A DNA stretch of 27,279 nt from Planctomycetaceae bacterium. Its GTDB lineage: Bacteria; Planctomycetota; Planctomycetia; Pirellulales; Pirellulaceae. Position numbers and translations under genes: made by a program. The notes below the pieces were generated by a model, which was not told the DNA's origin, did not search any database, and worked only from the letters and a program-made list of their open reading frames with translations. The stretch's first letter is position 1; every line of letters starts with the position of its first letter. Location of the stretch: the NCBI GenBank assembly GCA_003501565.1, contig DNPC01000121.1, positions 565 to 27,843 of the forward strand, written 5' to 3'. Below are positions 8,503 to 14,777 of this stretch, piece by piece.

Positions 8503-8587
8503 TCCGATTACAAAAATCGGTATAGAGAAGGTGCGCAACAAGTGCTCAGAAAGTGCACAGTTTGTTTCCTACATGTGCTTAGAAAGT
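8503..8587. promoter_or_regulatory. Repeat boxes upstream of the DUF1580 gene
   Basis: GTGCTCAGAAAGT (8542-8554) recurs as GTGCTTAGAAAGT (8575-8587), 33 bp apart, which is about three helical turns, so bound proteins would sit on the same face. A short stem CCGATT-acaaa-AATCGG lies at 8503-8519. The sites lie 70-155 bp before the DUF1580 start and just past the end of the 200-residue gene. An operator or excisionase site is plausible. Confidence 0.35.
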
Positions 8588-8638
8588 CCATTTCGGCGAG
8601 ATTAAGTGGCGGCTAGACTGGAGGTTGAGCAATCAAAA

Positions 8639-9241
8639 TCAGTTCTCCAGTGATTTCGCACGCTCTAGCCCTTCAGTAGTCAAAAAATGCCCCATGCCGC
8701 GTGAAGCACGAACAAGTCCATAATGTTTTAGGCGTGCGAACGCCCGTTTTCCCTCTCCCTCGTAACCAACCTTCGCCAGAATATCCTTTGCCGAGAAAAG
8801 CGAATCCTCAGTAGCGCGCAGCTCTAGCATTGCAGTGAGAATATCTCTGTCATTGTCGTTTATAGGTGCCGGCTGTCTCGTAGCTTGTTTCGATTCGTCC
8901 GAAGGTCTTTCTGGCCGATATCGAATAAGGTCATCAATCATCTCTGTGATCGGTTTGGGAAACTCAACTCTCCAAGTTGGGTCGTAATCGGCTTGTAGCA
9001 CCTCTAGCCCGTCGAAGGAAAGCCAATCTAGGGCCGTGCGAATGGCATTTGCTATGGCCACACCGAGTTCGCCAGTTGGCAGATCATAAAGCTCTATGCC
9101 CTTCAACTGCTTTGCTGCAGTATCCACCACCTGACAATCACCTGCACCGTACGCATGCTCAAGCGTTTTCTCAATGTCTAAAACGTGCAAGAAAGCAATC
9201 GCTTTTTGCCATTGAACGTAGTCGTTGTGATGCTCTAGCAT
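8639..9241 (-). CDS. Hypothetical protein with possible C-terminal winged helix
   Basis: 200 residues; I do not recognise the family. The N-terminal ~110 residues look mainly helical with no signal peptide or membrane segment. After a polar linker (residues ~111-128, with ERPSDESKQATRQPAP) the part from ~130 to 192 reads as a winged-helix: DRDILTAMLELRATE, SAKDILAKVGYEGEG, KRAFARLKHYGLVRASRGM, then a wing and TTEGLERAKS. That pattern fits a DNA-binding or transcriptional regulator. The ATG is preceded by CGGAG at 8 bases. It starts 36 bp after the integrase gene ends, same strand, so the two are probably co-transcribed. A cargo or regulatory role in the element is possible. Confidence 0.65.
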   Translation of the reverse strand: MLEHHNDYVQWQKAIAFLHVLDIEKTLEHAYGAGDCQVVDTAAKQLKGIELYDLPTGELGVAIANAIRTALDWLSFDGLEVLQADYDPTWRVEFPKPITEMIDDLIRYRPERPSDESKQATRQPAPINDNDRDILTAMLELRATEDSLFSAKDILAKVGYEGEGKRAFARLKHYGLVRASRGMGHFLTTEGLERAKSLEN

Positions 9242-9277
9242 TCAAAGAACTCCGATTTGTTGGCGAGGACGAATGGA

Positions 9278-10477
9278 TCACCCAATCCGGCTGGCAACGT
9301 CAATTGCCTTCAGCTTATCAGCTTCAGCATACACTTGCGTGACCCCGACCTCACTATGGCCAAGTATCACACTTGCCGCATCTAGCCCGAACTGCTTACG
9401 GATTTCCGTCGCGGCATTGTGTCGAAGCTGATTTGGAGACCATGTCTCGAGGTTTGCTCGCTTGCAAGCATTCCTCATGGCCTTTCCATAGCTCTGCGTG
9501 TCGTAACACTCTCCGGGTTGTTTTCGCGGCTTTCGGGCGACATTCGTCCCAGGGCGATTTCCGCAGCTCATTGGTGTCGCTCGATTGGCTGCAGCGAGTG
9601 CACGACGCTGACGTTCTGATTCAATCGGAGAAAAGCAGTAGCTATCAGGCTCTCTGTCTTCTAGGTAAGACTCGAGTACCTTTTGTGCCTTTGGCCCCAC
9701 GTAGATAATTCGATCTTTGCCTCGATGAGCCGTTTTGTGTTGAACAAGGCTTACCGTCCAAACTTCAGAGCTACGGTCTACCATCGCTGGCTTGATGCTG
9801 CAGACTTCACCAGGCCTACATCCTGTCAGCTGCTGAAAACGCACCATGTCCGCGAGTACAGGGGTCAAGTGCTCCAGCGTCGCCGAAACTAGTTGCTCAT
9901 CAACGCATGTCACTGGTGGAGCTTCCTTGGCTTCACAGCGGCCCATCTGCAGCGGCTGGACACACTGGAGGGCAGTCACAGCCTCAGCCGGCACCATCCC
10001 TTCACTAACGGCCCACCTGATGATCCGCAACGTCCGTTTCATTTGCTTGTTGACATATTGCCTCGTGCGACTGCGGACATTCTTTGCCTCACCGTTTTTC
10101 TTAAGCTGTGGCGCTGGAGGAGTTAACCACCAATTCCGAACAGCCTTAAACTCTTTGACGCCGAAACTGGAGGCGGGAATGTTCCCGTAGAGTTCTGCCA
10201 GCGGCCGAACCACGAGCTTGAAGTTGGCAAATTCTGAAGAGTTTTTGTAATAGGCCTTTGCGTACCTGAGATAGGCCAGCAAAACATCTTCAAACAACAG
10301 CGCATCAGAGCTCTTGCCAAATGAGTCGGGGTGACCAGACGCGCTGTATTCGGCAATCAGTCGGCCATAGGCCTGCTTGCTTTCAGGGGTGCCGTATTTG
10401 CCCAGTAGATGGTCCTTGCCATTAATTGTGACTCGGGCTTGGCCGCTAGAGTGCTTGCGGTAAGAAGGTACACGCAT
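9278..10477 (-). CDS. Tyrosine recombinase (integrase) next to tRNA-Arg
   Basis: 399 residues. The N-terminal third includes an arm/SAM-like core-binding domain (~60-175). The catalytic domain has LTGCRPGEV (R221), QHKTAHRGK (K248), NQLRHNAAT (R352), LGHSEVGVTQVYAEAD (H374 and nucleophile Y383). The usual His of the H-x-x-R box is Asn349, a change I believe is common in planctomycete integrases. The ATG has AGGAG nine bases upstream. The gene begins 120 bp past the 3' end of tRNA-Arg on the same strand, the classic layout of an element integrated at a tRNA; transcription might run in from the tRNA promoter. Confidence 0.93.
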   Translation of the reverse strand: MRVPSYRKHSSGQARVTINGKDHLLGKYGTPESKQAYGRLIAEYSASGHPDSFGKSSDALLFEDVLLAYLRYAKAYYKNSSEFANFKLVVRPLAELYGNIPASSFGVKEFKAVRNWWLTPPAPQLKKNGEAKNVRSRTRQYVNKQMKRTLRIIRWAVSEGMVPAEAVTALQCVQPLQMGRCEAKEAPPVTCVDEQLVSATLEHLTPVLADMVRFQQLTGCRPGEVCSIKPAMVDRSSEVWTVSLVQHKTAHRGKDRIIYVGPKAQKVLESYLEDREPDSYCFSPIESERQRRALAAANRATPMSCGNRPGTNVARKPRKQPGECYDTQSYGKAMRNACKRANLETWSPNQLRHNAATEIRKQFGLDAASVILGHSEVGVTQVYAEADKLKAIDVASRIG

Positions 10478-10502
10478 CTCAGAACGCTCCTGGAATGGGA
10501 AC

Positions 10503-10578
10503 CGGGAACTTTTCCCGATTCAGATTCTCAATTAGTGCGCTCTGACAAAGTGTCAGGAATTCGTTTTGACCAACGAAT
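10503..10578. promoter_or_regulatory. Three short perfect hairpins between tRNA-Arg and the integrase
   Basis: CGGGAA-CTT-TTCCCG (10503-10517), CTGACA-AAG-TGTCAG (10542-10556) and ATTCGTT-ttgacc-AACGAAT (10559-10578) lie within 76 bp. They could be tRNA terminators, integrase operators or arm-type sites of the attachment region. Confidence 0.4.
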
Positions 10579-10596
10579 CGCTTAGTGAAATTAGAG

Positions 10597-10670
10597 CACG
10601 CCCGATAGGATTCGAACCTATAACCCTCGGTTCCGAAGACCGATGCGCTATCCAGTTGCGCCACGGACGC
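10597..10670 (-). tRNA. tRNA-Arg, anticodon TCG
   Basis: A full 74-nt cloverleaf reads on the minus strand: acceptor GCGTCCG pairs with CGGGCGT (with two G-U pairs), D-arm GCGC/GCGC around AACTGGATA, anticodon arm TCGGT-CTTCGGA-ACCGA with anticodon TCG, variable loop GGGTT, and T-arm ATAGG-TTCGAAT-CCTAT. The terminal CCA is not encoded. It would decode CGA and related Arg codons. Its 3' end faces the integrase, so it is the probable integration target. Confidence 0.95.
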
Positions 10671-10802
10671 GTCAGAGAAGCAAATTCTAGGAAAGCTACG
10701 GTCGGCTGGCAAGGCGAGCTAGCCTGATTGCTGGCGGCTTTTTAAGGTCGGTCGAGCGGTAGTACAGCCCTTGGACGCTCAAAATAGAGGTAATTCTAGA
10801 CG

Positions 10803-11046
10803 GCAGATCAATCGGGCCGCCTTTAGACGGCTACTGAGTAAGGCCGCCGTAGTGGGCTGATCAATTAGGCCGCTGTAGTATGCCGAGCAGTGTGGGCCGA
10901 ACAGTGGAAACCGAACGTTGGGGACCGAAAAATGCGGCCGAGCAATGGGGGCCGAGCTATATGGGACCGAAGAGTGCGAACCGAGCATTGGAACCGATGG
11001 GCAAGGCCGAGCGGTAGAGCGCCTAGCAGTGGTGCCTCTGCAACGG
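10803..11046. repeat. Degenerate tandem array with 13-15 bp period
   Basis: Units begin with (G/A)CCGA at 10882, 10896, 10910, 10924, 10937, 10951, 10966, 10980, 10993, 11006, 11021 and 11034, steps of 13-15 bp; a rough consensus is GCCGAGCAGTGGGG. More weakly the same rhythm runs back through 10869, 10856, 10843, 10830, 10816 and 10803, and perhaps to ~10754. Only the first 5-6 bases of each unit are well kept. The array lies upstream of tRNA-Arg on one side and 118 bp before the exonuclease gene on the other. No credible ORF fits it. It may be an eroded minisatellite. Confidence 0.65.
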
Positions 11047-11163
11047 ATCGCGTTGGTTGGGACCGCGGGGAAGCTACTAGCAGGCTTGCAACCGCGAATA
11101 AACTAAGGATGTAAAAGTGTCATTGGGCGCTGTGTCCCGCGAACCGCCATCAGGTCACCCAGA

Positions 11164-12252
11164 ATGGATGAGCTGCTTCAAAACACACCATCGGGTTTGT
11201 ACTGCCCTGCTGGCGATTTCTACATTGATCCGCATAAGCCGGTGCGGCGGGCCCTCATCACACACGGGCATGCCGACCACATCACGTGGGGATGCGAGAA
11301 ATACCTTGCTGCGGCCGCCGGTGAGCCGATTATGCGAATGCGACTGCAGGCTGGAGCGAACCTGCAGTTGCTGCAGTACCGAGAAGCCTTAAAAATCTCT
11401 GGTGTAACGATCAGCTTTCATCCCGCTGGTCATATCTTGGGCTCGGCAATGGTGAGAATCGAGCATCGCGGACGCGTGGCCTTGATCACCGGTGATTACA
11501 AGATTGCCGATGACCCGACGTGTGCCGCCTGGGAACCGGTGCAATGCCATCTAATGGTCACCGAGACGACATTTGGTTTGCCGGTCTACCGCTGGCCGGA
11601 TCCCGCAAAAGTTCAACAGCAGATTAACGATTGGTGGCGGTCCGCGCGAGAGCAGGGCAAATGCGCTCTACTCTATGGCTATGCAATCGGCAAAAGCCAG
11701 CGGTTGCTGGCGATGCTGGATCCAGCGATTGGTCCGATCTATTGCCACGGGGCAGTTCACAAAGGCAACGAGGCCTACCGTGAGGCGGGCATTGAACTTC
11801 CTCACGCGGAGTACGTCGCGCACACTGAGAAGCGAGATTGGGCTGGAGCACTAGTTTTAGCTGTCCCCAGTGCTCATCGCACGCGCTGGTCGAAGCGTTT
11901 CGGAGCTTCGACGACAGCGTCGGCAAGTGGCTGGATGGCAGTGCGTGGTGTTCGCCGGCGGAGGAGCGTCGATCGCGGATTCGTGATTAGCGATCATGTA
12001 GATTGGCCGTCTTTGCTAGACGCCGTTTCCGCCTGTGATCCCGAGAGAATCTGGACGACTCACGGATACTCCGATGCAGTTGCCAGATATTTCCGCGAGG
12101 CGGGACGTGACGCACAAGCGCTCGACGGTTACATGCGTAGCGACAATGACGAATCGCCAGAGTCTTGGGACGGCGAGGGTTCAGCCGAATCCCGCACATC
12201 AGTTTCGACCGACATGTCGGCCGAAGAGACGGCAGGGAGTGACGCGCGGTGA
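11164..12252 (+). CDS. Ligase-associated MBL-fold exonuclease
   Basis: 362 residues. The metallo-beta-lactamase signature is clear: THGHADH (33-39), FHPAGHILGS (H90), ITGDYK (D111) and a late ISDHVDWP. With ALLYGYAIGKSQRLL and GWMAVRGVRRRRSVDRGF it matches the ligase-associated DNA damage response exonucleases, relatives of the beta-CASP/SNM1 nucleases that process DNA ends. The last ~45 residues form a Ser/Glu/Asp-rich tail. Its stop codon overlaps the GTG start of the ligase by four bases, so translation is coupled and the two proteins probably work in one repair step. The helicase and phosphoesterase that often complete this gene set are not in the window. Confidence 0.93.
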   Translation: MDELLQNTPSGLYCPAGDFYIDPHKPVRRALITHGHADHITWGCEKYLAAAAGEPIMRMRLQAGANLQLLQYREALKISGVTISFHPAGHILGSAMVRIEHRGRVALITGDYKIADDPTCAAWEPVQCHLMVTETTFGLPVYRWPDPAKVQQQINDWWRSAREQGKCALLYGYAIGKSQRLLAMLDPAIGPIYCHGAVHKGNEAYREAGIELPHAEYVAHTEKRDWAGALVLAVPSAHRTRWSKRFGASTTASASGWMAVRGVRRRRSVDRGFVISDHVDWPSLLDAVSACDPERIWTTHGYSDAVARYFREAGRDAQALDGYMRSDNDESPESWDGEGSAESRTSVSTDMSAEETAGSDAR

Positions 12253-13853
12253 AGAAGTTTACGCAGCTTTTCCTTCAGCTCGATCAGACGACGAAGACCA
12301 ACGCCAAAGTAGCCGCCATGCGCGATTATTTTTCGCACGCCAACGCGGCAGACGGTGCTTGGGCCGTTCATCTGCTCTGTGGTAACAAATTGCCAACAAT
12401 CGTGGCTCGCAAGTTAATTCGAAGTTGGACCGCCGAGTATTGCGAGGTTCCGACGTGGCTGTTCGAGGAGTGCCATCATACGGTCGGCGATCTAGCAGAG
12501 ACACTTGCTCTGGTTGTTCCATCGGTAAACAACGAAGGTAACGAGCAAGGGCTGGAAGAGGTAATCCGCCAGCAGCTTCTTCCCTTGCGTCGGCTGGATG
12601 AAGGCGAACAGAAAACAGGTTTCTTGAGGTTGCTTTCGAGTTTCGAACGCGACCAACTGTTCGTCTTGATGAAATTGATTACCGGTGGATTCCGCGTCGG
12701 AGTAAGTCGAGGACTCGTCACCAGAGCACTGGCGGAGGCGTTTGAGCTCCCGACGAACGTTGTCGCGCACCGCCTGATGGGCAATAGAGCGCCGGACGCT
12801 TTCAATTTCCGAAGGCTTGTGGATCCGGACGCTGCAGAGACGGCAATCAGCCAGCCGTATCCATTCTGCTTGGCCCAGAGTCTATCCGCGGCGGCTGACG
12901 TCGAGACGCTGGGAGCACCGCAAGAATACTTCGCGGAATGGAAATGGGATGGCATTCGTGCTCAACTCATTCGGCGGCAGGGCCAGACTTTTTTGTGGTC
13001 GCGCGGTGAAGAGTTGATGGAAGATCAGTGGCCAGAACTTAATACTGCATCTGAACAAATCCCGAACGGAACCGTCCTTGACGGTGAGATTCTGGCCACA
13101 ACAGACGAAGGCGAAATCCTGCCTTTCTCGAGCCTACAGCGGCGTATTCGACGAAAAACTGTTTCAAGAAAACTGTTGTCGGAAGTTCCGGTCGCGTTCC
13201 TGGTTTTTGACATACTGGAATGCGAGGGGATTGATGTTCGAGACCGGCCTTTATTCGAGCGACGTCAGGCACTACTTTCGGTACTTGACGAACGAAATCG
13301 CAAAATCCGGCCCACCGAAGTGTTCGATCCACGTAGCTGGCAAGAACTGGTCAATATCCGCCAAGGCAGTCGTGATGAGCGAGCGGAAGGCGTAATGATT
13401 AAACGCCGCGACAGCGTGTATGGCGTAGGCCGCCAGCGCGACATTTGGTGGAAATGGAAAGTCGATCCGATGACCGTCGACGCCGTTCTCATTTATGCCC
13501 AAAAAGGACGTGGAAAGCGAGCAAATCTCTTCACCGATTACACTTTTGGAGTGTGGAAGGATGGTGACCTTGTGCCTTTTGCGAAAGCGTATAGCGGTTT
13601 GAGCGACGCCGAAATCGCCAAGGTCGATCGATTCGTACGGCAACATACCGAAGATAAATTCGGTCCGGTGCGGCGCGTTGATCCGCAGCTGGTTATGGAA
13701 TTGGCGTTCGAGGGAATTCAACGTAGCTCGCGTCACAAGAGCGGTATCGCCACTCGTTTCCCTCGGATCCTGCGTTGGCGACATGACAAGTCCGCGCAGC
13801 AAGCCAATACGCTCGACGATGTTCTACAGCTGCTGGATGACGGCAAAGCGTAG
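12249..13853 (+). CDS. ATP-dependent DNA ligase
   Basis: 534 residues, starting at GTG in a four-base overlap with the exonuclease gene. The N-terminal ~200 residues are the DNA-binding domain. The adenylation motif I is EWKWDGIR with K232 as the nucleotide acceptor; VLDGEIL (motif III, 277-283), AEGVMIKRR (motif IV) and WWKWKVD (motif V) follow, then an OB-fold with AQKGRGKRANLFTDYTFGVW and VMELAFEGIQRS. It seals nicks using ATP, separately from the NAD-dependent replicative LigA. It is of the type found with the MBL exonuclease, which supports a role in repair of damaged or broken DNA. Confidence 0.95.
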   Translation: MKKFTQLFLQLDQTTKTNAKVAAMRDYFSHANAADGAWAVHLLCGNKLPTIVARKLIRSWTAEYCEVPTWLFEECHHTVGDLAETLALVVPSVNNEGNEQGLEEVIRQQLLPLRRLDEGEQKTGFLRLLSSFERDQLFVLMKLITGGFRVGVSRGLVTRALAEAFELPTNVVAHRLMGNRAPDAFNFRRLVDPDAAETAISQPYPFCLAQSLSAAADVETLGAPQEYFAEWKWDGIRAQLIRRQGQTFLWSRGEELMEDQWPELNTASEQIPNGTVLDGEILATTDEGEILPFSSLQRRIRRKTVSRKLLSEVPVAFLVFDILECEGIDVRDRPLFERRQALLSVLDERNRKIRPTEVFDPRSWQELVNIRQGSRDERAEGVMIKRRDSVYGVGRQRDIWWKWKVDPMTVDAVLIYAQKGRGKRANLFTDYTFGVWKDGDLVPFAKAYSGLSDAEIAKVDRFVRQHTEDKFGPVRRVDPQLVMELAFEGIQRSSRHKSGIATRFPRILRWRHDKSAQQANTLDDVLQLLDDGKA

Positions 13854-13962
13854 AATGCGATGCCGGACGCCTTGTGAGCACGTTCGTCGCTACAAAGCAC
13901 GAAAATCGCCAGTGATGAAACCGACGGCTGGAGCACCTCGCTGAAGCCCAACCATTGAATGA

Positions 13963-14307
13963 TCAAAGAATGGCTTCAATGTTCTCAGTTGGCCGCCCAA
14001 TGGCCGCCTTGCAATTGTGAATGACGATTGGGCGTTCAATTAGCCGTGGATTCTCGCTTAGGACCTCGAGCCATTCCTGTTCTGACAAGTCGCGATCGGC
14101 AAGCTTTAGTTCCTTAAACAACGCCTCCTTCCGACGAACGATATCCGCCGCCGAAACGCCAAGTAGTCTGACGATCTCCCCCAGCTCCTCAGGTGTCGGC
14201 GGTTCATCGAGATAGCGCACTTCTTGAAAGTCGATACCACGATCTTGCAGTAGCTTGACCGCTTGGCGAGATTTCGTACATCGCGGATTGTGGAGGATTC
14301 TAGTCAT
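13963..14307 (-). CDS. arsC: Arsenate reductase family protein (glutaredoxin type)
   Basis: 114 residues, thioredoxin-like fold. NPRCTKSRQ (catalytic Cys10 with following Ser-Arg), RYLDEPPTPEELGEIVRLLG, IVRRKEALFKEL and ERPIVIHNCKAAIGRP align in order with E. coli ArsC, the glutaredoxin-coupled enzyme that reduces arsenate to arsenite. The ATG at 14307 is chosen since the family begins a few residues before the NPRC motif; upstream codons add unrelated sequence. No strong ribosome site is seen. No efflux pump or ArsR gene is nearby. It ends 110 bp from the ligase gene, convergent, and a possible stem TGAAGCC/GGCTTCA (13942-13978) spans its stop codon. A relative of unknown substrate (YffB-like) is the alternative. 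Confidence 0.88.
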   Translation of the reverse strand: MTRILHNPRCTKSRQAVKLLQDRGIDFQEVRYLDEPPTPEELGEIVRLLGVSAADIVRRKEALFKELKLADRDLSEQEWLEVLSENPRLIERPIVIHNCKAAIGRPTENIEAIL

Positions 14308-14777
14308 CAAGGAATGATCGTCGTCAATGAAACGGGATTGTGAAAAGAGGAGTGGTGTCCACCGATTGCATAAAGCTGCATGAGGATAGGTTACGTTCAC
14401 GCAGTCTCAATATGGCGGACCTGCAGTTCTGCTACAACCGGACTGACCAGCACAATCCGCTACGCCGCGGTGACTTGCGCACAACGTGCAAACCGAGATT
14501 GAGCACAATGTGCAATCCAATCCGGCCGCGCGAATTGACGCATCGGGTTATCGAAAAGCCCATTGAAAAGAGGGAAATGCAGGCGTCACTTGCTCAAATG
14601 TGCAGCTTCAAAACGCGCAAGCCATCAAACAGCGTCGCAAGATTCGAATAGCAGCTATGATAGACTCCGGACGGCGAGCTGCGATCCATTGGATCATAGT
14701 GAAGCGTTCTTAGCACTGTGGCATAGGCGTCCTGCAATTGCCCTTGAGGCTCAGACTTTAGAAGACAAACGCCTGTA
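14308..14777. other. Intergenic region between divergent arsC and DUF1570 genes
   Basis: No credible ORF. It holds the repeated TTG-N-CACAA motifs listed separately, a small palindrome GATCC-ATT-GGATC (14683-14695) and an inverted pair CTATGAT/ATCATAG (14655-14661, 14693-14699). Promoters for both flanking genes should lie here; I cannot place them firmly. Confidence 0.5.
14475..14605. promoter_or_regulatory. Operator-like repeated motif
   Basis: TTGCGCACAACGTGCAA (14475-14491) and TTGAGCACAATGTGCAA (14499-14515) share 14 of 17 bases and sit 24 bp apart. A third, weaker copy, TTGCTCAAATGTGCAG, is at 14590-14605. Each copy is partly palindromic (TTGC/GCAA ends). This fits a repeated binding site for a dimeric regulator of arsC or of the gene at 14778. 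Confidence 0.4.

Larger units (their letters stand above)
5009..10597 (-). mobile_element. Integrative element at tRNA-Arg (limits approximate)
   Basis: The unit holds integrase, a putative winged-helix protein, a DUF1580 protein and a primase-helicase, all on the minus strand, with an iteron-like array at the far end. The right border is placed at the tRNA 3' end. The left border is uncertain: I searched 4724-5555 by eye for a copy of the tRNA 3' end and found only a 7-base match (CACGCCC, ~4728), which is no better than chance. No capsid, portal, relaxase or type IV secretion gene is visible, so it is an integrated plasmid-like or satellite-like element, or the remnant of a larger one. Confidence 0.7.

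Noticed and set aside
10479..10712. ORF on the minus strand reading VAQLDSASVFGTEGYRFESY
   Set aside because: It is the translation of the tRNA-Arg gene, a well-known false protein call.
10779..10988. Minus-strand ORF with SVPYSSAPIARPHFSVP-like text
   Set aside because: Its apparent periodicity is only the translation of the 13-15 bp DNA repeat; no start signal or homologue pattern.
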